Part shown: positions 1 to 10,220 of the stretch, piece after piece
Numbering within the stretch: the stretch's first letter is position 1
How the letters are laid out: each line of letters opens with the position of its first letter
NCBI GenBank assembly: GCA_031761405.1
Contig: JASEVX010000008.1
Span: 44,861,317 to 44,925,316, forward strand
Length of the DNA: 64,000 nt
Direction: 5' to 3'
Origin: Serripes groenlandicus
Lineage: Eukaryota > Mollusca > Bivalvia > Cardiida > Cardiidae
Notes under the pieces: model-generated
What the model saw: only the letters and a program-made list of their open reading frames with translations
Told to the model about the DNA's origin: nothing
The model's database searches: none
Made by a program: the position numbers and the translations under genes

Positions 1-212
1 CAAGCGTTTGAATGTGTGTAAGGGTTAAGCCTGCAACTTAAACGTGACTGAGAGTTGCTCGGTTTTAACATTGTGACTCAACTTTGATCTTGTTTAACGC
101 CGTCTGTAACTGGTTTTTGCTCAATTAACATATATATGTATATCCCGTCTTTTTCGTACCAGCACTCCGTACTACATTCTTCCAAGGAAGTTTGCTACCT
201 TCCGACATTCTA
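1..212. repeat. Partial array-unit copy
   Basis: This stretch resembles 19500-19660 and 45700-45890 of the window: a segment containing an 'aacattgtgactna' motif, 'tttaacgcc', and an 'atatatcccgtctttntcg' motif before an 'attcttcc' motif. It is non-coding and is cut off by the window edge. I read it as part of the same complex repeat unit that fills most of the window. Confidence 0.6.
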
Positions 213-291
213 GCCGTCCCGCGAGAACACCAACATTGTTGACTCTGCGTAAAGTATCGACCAGGATCAGCCTAAGCATGCCACACAGGCT
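213..291 (+). mobile_element. MITE-like repeat, left half (split by Gypsy)
   Basis: It starts with GCCGTCCCGCGAGAA and runs through TCTGCGTAAAGTATCGACC and GATCAGCCTAAGCATG to AGGCT. The rest of the same repeat resumes at 6340 after the Gypsy element. Unbroken relatives at 53268-53468 and 60945-61127 read straight across the site. The duplicated AGGCT (287-291 and 6340-6344) is the Gypsy target-site duplication. Confidence 0.75.
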
Positions 292-518
292 TGTTGTATC
301 CGGCGCGACGATATTTGCGCTGGAGACGACTTCCGGGTCCGTGATTTACACCCGACCATCGGGTGTATATAAGACATCCTCCCCGATATCGCGGCCTCAG
401 ATACAGCACAGATATAGACAGAACTATACCATGCAGGTCCCAGTGCCACCTAGGACAACAATTATGTGAGTAGTAACGTTAATTTATTTTTTTATTACAT
501 TGTAGTAATTAAGCTACA
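292..518 (+). repeat. 5' LTR of Gypsy element
   Basis: About 227 bp starting TGTTGTATCC and ending CTACA, matching 6111-6337 with only scattered substitutions and single-base gaps. It contains a possible TATA signal in 'gggtgtatataagacatcc' (361-379), which fits an LTR promoter. The LTR is short for a Ty3/Gypsy element. Confidence 0.88.
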
Positions 519-522
519 AAAA

Positions 523-540
523 TGGCGCTGCAAAGCGGCT
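523..540 (+). promoter_or_regulatory. Candidate primer-binding site
   Basis: The sequence TGGCGCTGCAAAGCGGCT lies 4 nt after the 5' LTR. Primer-binding sites of LTR elements usually begin with TGG because they pair with the CCA end of a tRNA. The tRNA species was not identified. Confidence 0.5.
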
Positions 541-1385
541 TGCGCTTGGCAGTGTTGCTTTTTCCGCACTACTGTTAAGATATTGCGATATTTGGAGAAA
601 TAGTCAAAAATGTTTTTTGATTGTTTGTCTTTCGCAAATGTCTGACATGCAGATAGTTAATTGAACTGCGTCTGTCTTTTGATCATTTAGGTGCAGTTTA
701 AATGATATTTAAACGTTTTTGACTGTGTACCGAGTAGCGGGCATGTTTTGCACGTGCGCCGTATTTCGTTAGTACACGTTGTACCTCCATGTTTCTTCAG
801 TGGGATATCCATTGGTTTGTGTTTACGTGGCTACACAGGTCTATTTGATAAATCATTGCCCTATGTGTTCTCCCTTTGGCTTTGGTAGTTGTAGCCGCCG
901 AGCATAGATATTTGGTTGCCATTTGATGTTTGAAACATACGTACACATCAAAACCGTTGTTTTGCGACAGTGTCCACATTTTGAAAAACATCCTTTTCTA
1001 ATAATGTATTTCCATTCAAAATTCTTAGAAACAACTTTATTTAAACTTCTTTCGATATTGATAGTTTATGTGAAACTTCTGGCTTAAACCGATATCGAGT
1101 TTTCAATTAAAATGCCACGTATTTCCGCCATTTATTTAAGTGGTTTAGACCGTGCGTTTTTTTTTTCTTCAGCCGCCATTTTGGGTGGATGAGCAGGTTT
1201 TAATATATATTTATTGTTTTATATTTTTCTATTTTTTCGAAAATGTTTCTTTAGTACGTATATCGTTAGTTTCTGCCTATCGTCTTTATTCCCGGTACTA
1301 TCCTTCGGGTTAGGTGGGAATGATGATTAGCGTTTAAGCAGACGATGTTTTATGATGTACAATTTGAGTTGTATTGTCCAGCTTT
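541..1385. other. Gypsy leader/gag region, no recognisable coding
   Basis: No open frame of useful length or known domain is visible. By position this should be the 5' untranslated region and gag, but it is too decayed to identify. Confidence 0.4.
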
Positions 1386-1692
1386 TTGCCGTCGTATTTA
1401 AGGAATCCGTTGTGGTCGAGTGGTTAGCGTCGGGGATTTGGATTTCGAAACCGGGTGTCCCGGGTTCGATCCCCAGTCGCGGCACTACGGTCATGGTGGA
1501 GTGCCCTTGGGCAAGGCACATTTGTTAGCCTAGTACTGGTTTGTTTACCCAGGGATCATGAATAATTAAATTTAATTGCGCGCTAAATGACCTTAGCTGT
1601 CGATGCGCCATAAAACAATATACATTCATTCATTCATTGCCGTCGTATTTGCCGGTACTTTCCTTCGGGTTAGGTGGGAATGATGATTGGCA
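1292..1692 (+). repeat. 41-bp direct repeat, copies 360 bp apart
   Basis: The block beginning CGGTACT-T-TCCTTCGGG and running through TTAGGTGGGAATGATGATT occurs at 1292-1332 and again at 1652-1692. The two copies bracket the SINE at 1400-1636. The matching part extends beyond the SINE target duplication, so it is an older local duplication and not part of the SINE insertion. Confidence 0.75.
1400..1636 (+). mobile_element. tRNA-derived SINE, copy 1
   Basis: The head carries pol III promoter-like boxes: an A-box-like 'tggtcgagtggttagcg' and a B-box 'gggttcgatcc'. The tail ends in a simple (CATT)n run. A 14-bp target duplication, TTGCCGTCGTATTT, flanks it at 1386-1399 and 1637-1650. Related copies lie at 2834-3057 (minus) and 17738-17973 (plus). 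Mobilisation would need reverse transcriptase from a partner LINE. This copy carries a small extra 'ggattt' duplication in its head relative to the other two. Confidence 0.9.
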
Positions 1693-2049
1693 ATTAAGCG
1701 GATAATGCTTTACGAAAAACAATTGAATATTGGTTATTAAGTTTTCAGTAAAAATGTAACCTATTATTAAAACATTATTGAGAATGGATATTGTCGTAAT
1801 TCAGCATTCAAAATTAAATGTGTGTGGGCTTCATGACTGGCTTTATTTAACTTATTATCGTTGTCAGACCCTTTACCTTTAGAAATTTAACTCTTTTATG
1901 AAATTAATACAGTTGCACTTTAATATACTTTGTTCGAGTTGTGCTCTGCTATGGGAGGGTTTCCTAGCTATTGCAGTGGTAGTGTTTTTTTATGATGGTC
2001 TCTAGATTTGAATGGAATTCCGCGGCGTGGGGATGTCGTGTGATTCCGT

Positions 2050-2208
2050 TCGGGCTACTTTAAACATTCTCCACGTAACAGTGGAAGTTCGCTGGCATGG
2101 TACGCACAGGGTGCCCATTCGGGGATGATGGCTTGGGGTGGGGGTCTCAGGTAATACTGGTCGGGCTACTTTAAACATTCTCCACGTAACAGTGGAAGTA
2201 CGCTGGCA
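2050..2208 (+). repeat. 48-bp direct repeat, 111-bp period
   Basis: A 48-bp block starting TCGGGCTACTTTAAACATTC occurs at 2050-2097 and 2161-2208 with one visible mismatch. It contains a short internal dyad, CCACGTAACAGTGG. Function unknown. It lies in the decayed Gypsy interior. Confidence 0.8.
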
Positions 2209-2594
2209 CAGGATGCATGAGACGCCTACTCTGGGGACTACTAAATTAGCCTTTAATGACCCACTTGTAGTACGTTGTGGTCGTCCACTGGGAATGCACG
2301 ATTCAGACAATGTGTTATTTATCATGATAGTCATCATTTCGTAATTCTCTTTTCTTTTGATTGCAGATTGATAATTATTGTGAAGGTCTGAAAAAGTAGA
2401 TATAAGATAAAAGAACCACTTATATATTTATTCCCTCGTCATTTAAAATAATATTAAAATATGGCTGATAGCTCGGGATGAAAATCGGACGCCCGGCAAA
2501 ACGCCCAGTAAGGCGGAGGTCTCAAGCCCGATTCTGTTAAATATTTATACGTGCTCGCGGGACGTGTTGTTCATGGTTCCAAACATGGGACCTC

Positions 2595-4090
2595 GTACCG
2601 TGAGGAAAAATATTGACACTGGCGAGGCACATCCGGTCAAATTAAAAATGCGTCGCACTCCCGTCTGTTTTGTTGAGGAGGAAGCGCACCTCTAAAAAAT
2701 GCTTAAAGCTGGGGGTGATTCAGTCCTCGGCATCGGAATGGGTTACTGCACCGGTGTTAATACGCAAACGGGACGGGACTGTTCGATGGTGCCTTGATTA
2801 CCGAGCCCTCAACAATGTCACGGTTAAACTATGAATGAATGTATATTGTTTTATGGCGCATCGACAGCTAAGGTCATTTAGCGCGCAATTAAATTTAATT
2901 ATTCATGATCCCTGGGTAAACAAACCAGTACTAGGCTGGAAAATGTGCCTTGCCCAAGGGCACTCCACAATGACCGTAGTGCCGCGACTGGGGATCGAAC
3001 CCGGGACACCCGGTTTCGAAATCCCCGACGCTAACCACTCGACCACAGCGGATTCTGGGTTAAACTATGTATTTCAGTTACCCAATGTAGAAGAATGTAT
3101 TGATACTCTGCAGGGGAATGAATGGTTTTATCGGCTTGACGCTAACATGGCATATTGGCAAATAAAAATAGCTAAAGAAGACCGCAAGAAATCAGCGTTT
3201 ATAACCAAGTGCGGCCTGTACGAATTTGTGCGTATGGCATTTGGGCTCTGCAATGCTCCCGCTACATTTGCGAGAGTTATAAATTTAGTGTTGCATGGCC
3301 TTAATTGGAATATTTTCTAGACGACATTCTTGTTATGGGCGCATCCTTTGATGCACATCTTCACAACTTGGTGAAGGTGTTTGATCGACTGCGGTCGTAC
3401 CAGTTAAAGTTAAAGCCGAAAGAATGCGAGTTCTTCCAGAAGAAAACAAAGTTCCTGGGTAGGGATGTAAGCAGGAATGGGCTAGATGGCACTGAGGATC
3501 ATATTAAGGTAGTTAGAGATTGGCCGGTCCCGAATAACACAAAAGACGTTCAGCGTTTTCTAGGCCTGGCAAATTATCATAGGTCATTTATAAAGAATTT
3601 CGCTGAAATCGCAGTACCGCTTTATGACGTAACGGGAAAATAGCAATTTGAATAGACCGACAGACAAATTCAAGCATTCAAGAATCTTAGACTGGCCTTA
3701 ATGTCACCTCCGGTACTAACTTTATCGACTACGCACGATCAGTTTATTTTGGATTGCGATGCTACCGACGTGGCAATTGGGTGTGAGTTAGTGCAGATAC
3801 AGGAGGGAGCTGAGCGTGTCATAGCATATGGCAGCTTTGCGCTTTCCCCAGAACAGACAAGATTTTGCACTACCCGAAAAGAGTTGCTGGCCGTCGTTCG
3901 CTTCGCAAGACAATACCGACATTATTTGTTAGGGAAACGTGTGCTCGTGCATACGGATCATAATAGCCTCACTTGGCTGCTAAATTGCAAGGAGCCTTAG
4001 GGACAGCTAGCACGTTGGATTGAGGAACTTAGTCAATATGACTTAGAGACCCAATATCGGAAACGGTCAAAAGCATGCAAAGTTGCGTAT
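2595..4090 (+). pseudogene. Gypsy pol relic (RT-RNase H)
   Basis: Read in pieces, this encodes the start of a Ty3/Gypsy reverse transcriptase (an IDTGEAHP-like motif, RKRDGTVRWCLDYRALN), the palm with RLDANMAYWQ and FGLCNAPATF, the FLDDILVMG catalytic box (near 3313), the thumb with FLGLANYHRSFI, and RNase H with LDCDATDVAIG, TRKELLAVV and VHTDHNSLTWLL. The damage is clear: an in-frame stop near 2690, a frameshift just before the LDD box (about 3290-3315), TAG codons at 3641 and 3653, and TAG at 3998. A SINE interrupts it at 2834-3057. Coding resemblance fades after about 4090 and no integrase is seen. It cannot make an active enzyme. Confidence 0.92.
2834..3057 (-). mobile_element. tRNA-derived SINE, copy 2, inside Gypsy RT
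   Basis: This is the reverse complement of the SINE at 1400-1636: the (CATT)n tail is at the low-coordinate end and the B-box 'gggatcgaacccggga' and A-box regions are at the high end. A 12-bp target duplication GGTTAAACTATG flanks it (2822-2833 and 3058-3069). Removing it joins the two halves of the reverse transcriptase relic. Confidence 0.93.
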
Positions 4091-4189
4091 CCCACAACCA
4101 AGGACCTGTAAACATTATAAACACGTGGCAATTCTGCGTTCGTTCACTCGGAACTGAGATCCCTCCAAAAGCCAATGTGCACTTATTTT

Positions 4190-4490
4190 AAATCTTCAAT
4201 TAAAGATGAAAAAGTGACCAACTCCAGCCTAACGGCGGGAGGCCATTTTCAGTCCAAAGGTGAGGCTTTTGATCCTTCCATAAACAATGGAAGGGGCATC
4301 AACTCCAGCTTTACACGGCGGGAGATCAAACTGAGTCGAAAGCCGAAGTTTTGAAACTTTCCATTTAAAATGGAAAGGGTAAAAACTCCAGACTTACGGC
4401 GGGAGGCCATTTAGGCTCATTCGCAAGGGCTTTAGAACCTTCCATAAAAAATGGAAGGGTCATCAACTCCAGCCTTAGAAGACTCATACA
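4190..4490 (+). repeat. Degenerate ~90-bp tandem repeats in Gypsy 3' part
   Basis: About three and a half imperfect units share 'caactccag', 'acggcgggag' and a 'ccttccat-taaa-atggaag' inverted motif. Each unit contains a short hairpin formed by CCTTCCAT and ATGGAAGG. No coding potential was recognised. Confidence 0.7.
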
Positions 4491-4495
4491 TTTTT

Positions 4496-5375
4496 AGCTC
4501 GACTATTCGAAGAATATGAGAGCTTTACTACTCGCCCCGGCGTCGGCGTCGGCGTCGGCGTCCGGTTAAAGTGTTAGGGCAAGTTGGCATTTTCATTCAT
4601 AAGTATTTGTGCTAGGGCTTTAATATTTGGAATATAGTTACATGTTATACCTTTCTTCACATTGAATGTTAAAGGTACTGAGTGTGACCTTCTTTTTGGG
4701 GTAAAAAACATTGATTTTCTGTGGTTAAAGTTTTTTTTCTTCTCAATAGTTACTTATGCTAGGGCTTTTATATTTGGAATATAATTACATCTAATACCTG
4801 TCTTCATATTGTATGCTGAAAATTCTGAGTGTGACCTTCTTTTTGGGGTAAAAGATGTGATTTTGGGTGGTTAAAGTTTTAGGGCAAGTTGGCATTTTCA
4901 TTTAATTTTTTAATTTTTCTCAATAAGTATTTGTGCTACGGCTTTAATATTTGGAATGTAGTTACATCTTATACCTTTCTTCACATTGAATGCTGAAGAT
5001 GCTGAGTGTGACCTTCTTTTTGGGGTAAAAAACATGATTTTGGGTGGTTAAAGTTTTAGGGCAAGTTGGATTTTTTTTTTGATTTTTTTTTTCTCAATAA
5101 GTACTTATGCTAGGGCTTTCATATTTGGAATATAATTACATCTAATACAGTTCTTCATATTGTATGCTGAAGATGCTGAGTGTGACCTTCTTTTTGCGGC
5201 AAACGACATGATTTTGGGTGGTTAAAGTTTTAGGGCAAGTTGGCTTTTTCATTTAATTTTTTAATTTTTCTCAATAAGTACTTGTGTTAGGGCTTTCATA
5301 TTTGGAATATAATTACATATAATACCTTTCTTCACATTGTATGTTGAGGATGCTGAGTGTGACCTTTTAGGAATA
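4496..5375 (+). mobile_element. Hairpin/array element, family A (AGCTCGAC type)
   Basis: A 29-nt terminal hairpin (4496-4524: AGCTC ... TATTC GAA GAATA ... GAGAGCT) is followed by a (GGCGTC)n simple repeat (4535-4562) and then about five tandem monomers that start near 4565, 4721, 4869, 5046 and 5219. The monomers are 148-177 bp and share 'ggttaaagttttagggcaag' and 'gagtgtgaccttcttttt'. The right end is unclear. It has the same layout as the elements at 10221, 13777, 19689, 24791 and 25579. It encodes no protein. Confidence 0.75.
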
Positions 5376-6097
5376 AAAAACATGATTTTTGTTTGATTTT
5401 GAGAATTTTAGATAAATTCATAATTTTTGGTTACATTCCTTTCTAATTGTGATCATTCATTTATCAAATATAATTCTTCAACATATCAAACGGGTTTTGC
5501 ATGATGTCAAACATTTGTTAAACCTTTTTTTTAGGTTTTGCTATTTTTAAACTCGGTCAGTTTTAACATTTGCGTTAAAGTTTCATAATTCAAATCACTT
5601 CATACTTCACACATTTGTTAAGGACCATCGTACAATTAGGTTAGATAACTCCATTGCATCCAAAATATGGAGTAATGGTCCTTGAATCACTTTTTGTCAT
5701 AGGTTATCCATTCAATTATGGAGATTTTCTATGTTTTGACAAAATAAGTTCAAAGTCGTCTGCTGCAGAATTGCCGTATGAGGGAAAGGGTTAATAGTAC
5801 TTAAGTGCAATATAATGAAATAGTGCTTTATGCGAATAAGCGGCATATAGTCGAGCGCGCTGTCTTCCGACAGCTCTTGTTAAAGTGTCACGTAACTCGT
5901 CGGATGCGGATGGAAGTATCTGACCATGTAAATGGTAAGAGTTTGTTCCATTAGTCACTGACGGCTTCAGATGGGAGTAATTAATCTCCATTACCTACAT
6001 GATGGAGAAAATGGATTGTATATATTATAAATATCGAATTATTTATTATTATTGTTAAGAAGGTAAGCGAATTAACGCTGATGGGGCCCAGCTTTTA
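5376..6097. other. Gypsy 3' interior, non-coding
   Basis: AT-rich sequence without recognisable coding. At 5700-5800 it contains a segment ('ccattcaattat-gagatttt' through 'tcaaagtcgtctgctg') that is also found at 41801, 55111 and 62283 at the start of the large tandem units, so unit-derived DNA is present inside the element boundaries. Confidence 0.5.
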
Positions 6098-6110
6098 GGG
6101 TAGGGAGGAG
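6098..6110 (+). promoter_or_regulatory. Candidate polypurine tract
   Basis: The run GGGTAGGGAGGAG directly abuts the 3' LTR start at 6111. This is the expected position and composition for the plus-strand primer of an LTR retrotransposon. Confidence 0.75.
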
Positions 6111-6339
6111 TGTTGTATCCGGCGCGACGACATCTGCGCTGGAGACGACTTCCGGGTCCGTGATTTACACCCGACCATCGGGTGTATATAAGACATCCTC
6201 CCCGATATCGCGGCCTCGGATACAGCACAGATATAGACAGAACTAGACCACGCAGGACCCAGTGCCACGTAGGACAACAGTTCTGTGAGTAGTAACGTTA
6301 AGTTATTATGTTATTACATTGTAGTAATTAAGCTACAAT
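6111..6339 (+). repeat. 3' LTR of Gypsy element
   Basis: It matches the 5' LTR (292-518) from TGTTGTATCC to CTACA. Two further bases (AT) precede the downstream AGGCT target duplication at 6340-6344. A handful of substitutions separate the LTRs, including changes at the 'gatatttgcg/gacatctgcg' stretch and in the 3' quarter. Confidence 0.88.
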
Positions 6340-6525
6340 AGGCTTACCAGGATAGAAACTTTTCGCCTCTTGTGGATTTTCTGTTTCAGGAATTCTTACT
6401 TTACACCTCTATCCCCCGGAGTCAGAATGTATCGGCCCAGATCAGTTTGTGCGGACTTCGCAGGCTGATCTAGGTCGATACAGTTCGCAGAGGCTATTAT
6501 GTTGGTTTTCTTGCGAGACGGCTCA
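6340..6525 (+). mobile_element. MITE-like repeat, right half (split by Gypsy)
   Basis: This continues the repeat begun at 213: 'ggataga-acttttcgcctc', 'ctgtttcaggaat', 'cctctatcccccgga', then an inner dyad built from AGATCAGTTTGTGCGGA and CGCAGGCTGATCTAGGTC, and a terminal inverted copy of the left end ('gttggttttcttgcgagacggctcatat'). Confidence 0.75.
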
Positions 6526-8790
6526 TATATTTATTTTGGTCCATTTGTGAAAAAAGAATGATGATTTTCGTCACCAACAGGAATCAATGGCCTGGTCGGA
6601 GTTTGAATTCACGGCCCCGCGATGTATACATGTCATTACGAATTACACAGACAATACAATACTAAACACAATTGGACGGCGCTCTGCGAATACTAACCGT
6701 AGCACATTTGCGATCAGTGAAGATCTTAATCAGTCTGATCTGGATCCACACGGTTCGCCAATTAGTCAGAGGGTTTTAAGAAACCTATTCTTTATAATGT
6801 TGTAAGGATTTTTTAAAAGATGTGTGCTGCATACCATCGCATACATAACCTTTCCTATATTTGAAACATTTGTATAATGGACCGGAAGCCTCAATTCCTT
6901 AATACATATATTATATTGTATTGTAAAGCAGTTTCCATTCGGATCCTTAGCATGAATGCGTAGTCTGTCATTTCTTCACACATGTGATAATTACGCTACG
7001 GTTGGTTTTCCTGGAGCACCGCTCAATTAATTGTTTCCATGGACTTTTCATTTCAGTCGAGGATGTCTGATTCAAAGCTGCCAAAATATTTAGATTCATC
7101 TGAATGAAAGACATTACAGATACATAGATGTAACTAAGTTTTGACCAGCTGGTAGGCATACTTTAATTGTTTTCTGGAAATGAAATGACATAATGACTGC
7201 ATATCACTTAATCCTGCACTAGAAACACACATATGTATATACTTATACATCTGCAAGAGTTTGAAAACATCACGGAACAACAGTGCTGAAACTATTACAA
7301 TGTAGCCCTACCCCATATGCAAGAAATATGCAGCAGACGACTTATCTGGGCTGAAATTAAACTTGACAGAGCTTATGCCTATTAACTATAACGTTTGTAT
7401 TTAACGCCTCTTGTACCAAAGGTTCCGTGTTCGAATCCCATGATGAGCGGGTTTGGGGGTTTTCCACACAAACGGCGCAAGTACTGGTTAAGTACCCAGG
7501 AAGCAGACATCGAGCGTGATTACTATAAGCTTAAAGCTTGTTTCGCAATCGATGTAAAATAAATAAGTTTAAACTAACGCCTTGTTTATTATTACAGAAG
7601 TGCGTTCACTTGGTCAAATGCGCAATAAGTGAGCATAGATTTGAAAGCCGAACTATTTAGTTGCAGTTTCGGATAACAATGTAATTTCTACACGAATGTA
7701 ATGCAGGTAGAGCATCACATCGCATATTAAGGGGATAAACTAGCTTTATCCAGTGTTAAATTTTACCTTTTTAAACGAGGCTTCAGAAACATTTGTTATA
7801 TCTTATATCGTGTAAATATGCAGCAGACAACATTCTATAAATGAGAGTTGAATTATTGAATATAGCTGAAAACATTTTGGCAAAAGATGAAATTGATCGT
7901 CTGCTGCAGAGTCGTCAGAAAGCGTCTGTATGTGGGTTATGGGTAAGATTTAAGGCATCATATTAAGCCATTCGGAAGTTTTATCTATAGTCAAATATAA
8001 TTCAGATTGGTGTTTATAGAAATATTCTATAGCACAGATAGAGTTGATACATTTACCGTTATAAAAAGTAAGGTGTGAACATTGTATGCGTATTCGCTAA
8101 TCCTCTATTGTCAAAAGGTCAGAACCCCCATACTATAAACAACGATTGGGCTGTGGATACAAGCTTTTATACGTGGAAAATGGCGCCCATTTTGGTAAGC
8201 AGTTTGTTTATTTGAAACTTGTATTTCTAATTTAAATTGTATTTATTTAATTCTCTGTTTCAAGTAAAGACAGGGACGTAGATAAGACCTTACCTACGCT
8301 CCTAGTGAAACAAAATAAATCTCCTTGTCGCATATATCTGTTTTCACTTGACATTTGCTTATGAATCGCAGATGTTTATTATTCAAATATACTTAATACA
8401 TTGTTCAATAAAGTAACCTACGTGAACATGCTTTTATTTCAAATTTGAAATGGCGTATCGTAGCGTTGGTATATGAATTAAAAACGACTGAAGTCAAGAA
8501 CTAAAAGGAAACACTAACAAAAAGGGTTATTGGTGTACGTACGTATTAGTCTGGTTCCAGGTATGTACATCTAGCATGAACCAACACTGTCGACTAGATT
8601 GGTCCCCATCCCTTGTACATGTCTATATAGTAATTTGCTCAATATACGACTCTAAAGCAGACCAATACACAACTACAAGTTTGGAATCAAAGTATAAATG
8701 GTGAAGCAAACTTCTTTCCGAGTTTGAAAGATTAAATCGGTTGTGTCCACAAAAAGGTGGTCTCAGTATCCTTTGCTTGCTTCACTATAT

Positions 8791-8865
8791 TCGGACCTCG
8801 ATAGCTCAGTCGGTAACGATTAGGGCTAATAATCCAGGAATCGTGGGTTCGAACCCCGAATCTGT
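8791..8865 (+). repeat. tRNA-like segment A
   Basis: The sequence carries an A-box-like TAGCTCAGTCGGTA and a canonical B-box GGGTTCGAACCC at tRNA spacing. The outer ends do not pair well enough for an acceptor stem, so this is a tRNA-derived fossil rather than a functional tRNA. A reverse-strand relative lies near 43622-43700. Confidence 0.6.
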
Positions 8866-9230
8866 CTTTCATTCCGATGATTGATGAAGCTATTTTGACT
8901 AGATTCAACCGCCTCCCTCCAATGGACTAAACAGGCTATTTGGTAAGGAAGTCAGTTATCTGGGAAGAATCTTTAATGAAGTAATGCTTCGAAACAGCCA
9001 GGACAAAACTGGTAAACTGGCTACCGTAATGTAACAAAAAGTTGTTTATAACGGCGTTAAACGCCAATGGATCAATGCTGCACCATATGACCAAAGGAGC
9101 CGTATTATTTGTGTTACTGACCCGGTAATGTAGTGAGAGGTAACTCCTTACTATGCATGTATTAACCTTGAGACACAATAGATGATACACACTATAAATC
9201 TCAGGAGGGGATAGGTGAGGGGGGTATAAA

Positions 9231-9259
9231 ATTAGTTAGTTAGTTAGTTATTAGTTAGA
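9231..9259 (+). repeat. (TTAG)n simple repeat
   Basis: Six to seven TTAG units with one slip. The opposite-strand equivalent (CTAA)n lies at 43250-43268 and 56770-56787 in the right-hand units, with different repeat numbers. Confidence 0.85.
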
Positions 9260-9424
9260 ACATAAAGGTTTTGACGCAGACAATTTTGCCATAATGGGAA
9301 AAGGAAATCATGCTTACAGCACTCACTTTGACGTTTCTCAGAATGTATCTATTTGGTTATTAATTATTGTAACGTTTTCCAGCTATTTCATGTTCCCTTT
9401 AAATGTCTCAAAGCAGACGACCAG

Positions 9425-9495
9425 GCCGAAGTAGCTCAGTAGGTAGTAACATGGGCTGTCGAACCAGGGATTGTGATCTCGAACCCCAACTCGGC
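9425..9495 (+). repeat. tRNA-like segment B
   Basis: 71 nt beginning GCCGAAGTAGCTCAGTAGGT and ending AACTCGGC. GCCGA can pair with TCGGC as an acceptor stem. There is an A-box-like GTAGCTCAGTAGG and a B-box-like GATCTCGAACCCC. By eye the anticodon loop could present GTC. It recurs on the minus strand at 39427-39497, 42998-43068, 56527-56597 and from about 63938. Its place in every unit suggests a SINE head or tRNA pseudogene trapped in the array. Confidence 0.6.
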
Positions 9496-10220
9496 AAAAT
9501 ATTTCTTCCGACGTTTGACAAAAGTCATTGCGACAAACGTGATTAAGTCTTCCACCAATGGAAAAATAACAATATATGTGGAAAAGCAGACAGTTGCTTG
9601 GAAAAACTGCCGCGCGGAGTATTGGTGTGAGCGATCCAGGAAACACGTGGATATGTGAACTGCCCGTCGTGATATGACTGAACAAATGTTGAAACTGCGT
9701 TAAACCTCTAACACTGAAACTAAAAGCTGACGCACCTAAGTTATTGAGGTTACTCAAACGAACAGTGTAATGAAGAATATTCTTTTGAGTACCCACAAAT
9801 TACGGTTTGAATGTCAAACAATGATTATAGAACATCACGTTTGTCATTTATCTAGACCTCTGCATAAGATACAAACACTTATTATTTCAGATTCGTGCCG
9901 AACTTTGGAAAATTACAAGGTGTGGAAAGCATGGTATCTAAAATCTTTGAGAGAGGACTTGAAATCAATTAGATTGTATTGTATGATATTGTGTAATATG
10001 TAAGTTCGTTATTATATTTGTAATCCAAATGTAAATTATTGTTCAACTCTTTCCAACGTACACATGATTTCTGAAGCTTCTGAAACAGCAATCGACTTTT
10101 GAAAACAATGACCAGAGAAGGAATTGCTCATAGTGAGCGGTTTCTCTTTTTGACACATTGTTTTCAACTCTTTTCAATGAGTATAATTTTATTGATATAT
10201 ATACATATTGCCGATTATTA

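Larger units (their letters stand above)
292..6339 (+). mobile_element. Decayed Ty3/Gypsy LTR retrotransposon
   Basis: The element is delimited by two near-identical LTRs, a 5-bp AGGCT target duplication, a candidate primer-binding site beginning TGG just after the 5' LTR, and a purine-rich tract directly before the 3' LTR. The interior keeps only reverse transcriptase and RNase H remnants (2595-4090). I cannot recognise gag, protease or integrase. Two SINEs (1400-1636, 2834-3057) and a hairpin/array element (from 4496) lie inside it, so it is older than those insertions. It is non-autonomous as it stands. Its Ty3/Gypsy assignment rests on the RT and RNase H sequence style, not on a database search. 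Confidence 0.88.
6526..10220 (-). repeat. Array unit, left arm (inverted)
   Basis: Non-coding DNA that matches the right half of the window in reverse orientation: 7400-8580 with 40150-41650, 8580-9240 with 43260-43930, and 9240-9780 with 39050-39560 and 42670-43130. The 6690-7350 part is also repeated in the same orientation at 18160-19440, so the left side is itself a tandem array. It includes tRNA-like segments at 8791 and 9425. No genes were recognised. Confidence 0.75.

Noticed and set aside
8791..8865. Functional tRNA gene
   Set aside because: The A- and B-box motifs are good but the acceptor ends do not pair, and related segments occur at unit positions, so a fossil is more likely.
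9383..9796. 137-codon minus frame and its relatives at 39159, 42736 and 56337
   Set aside because: They overlap tRNA-like segment B and unit DNA, frames shift between copies, and both strands give open frames. Best explained as repeat sequence.
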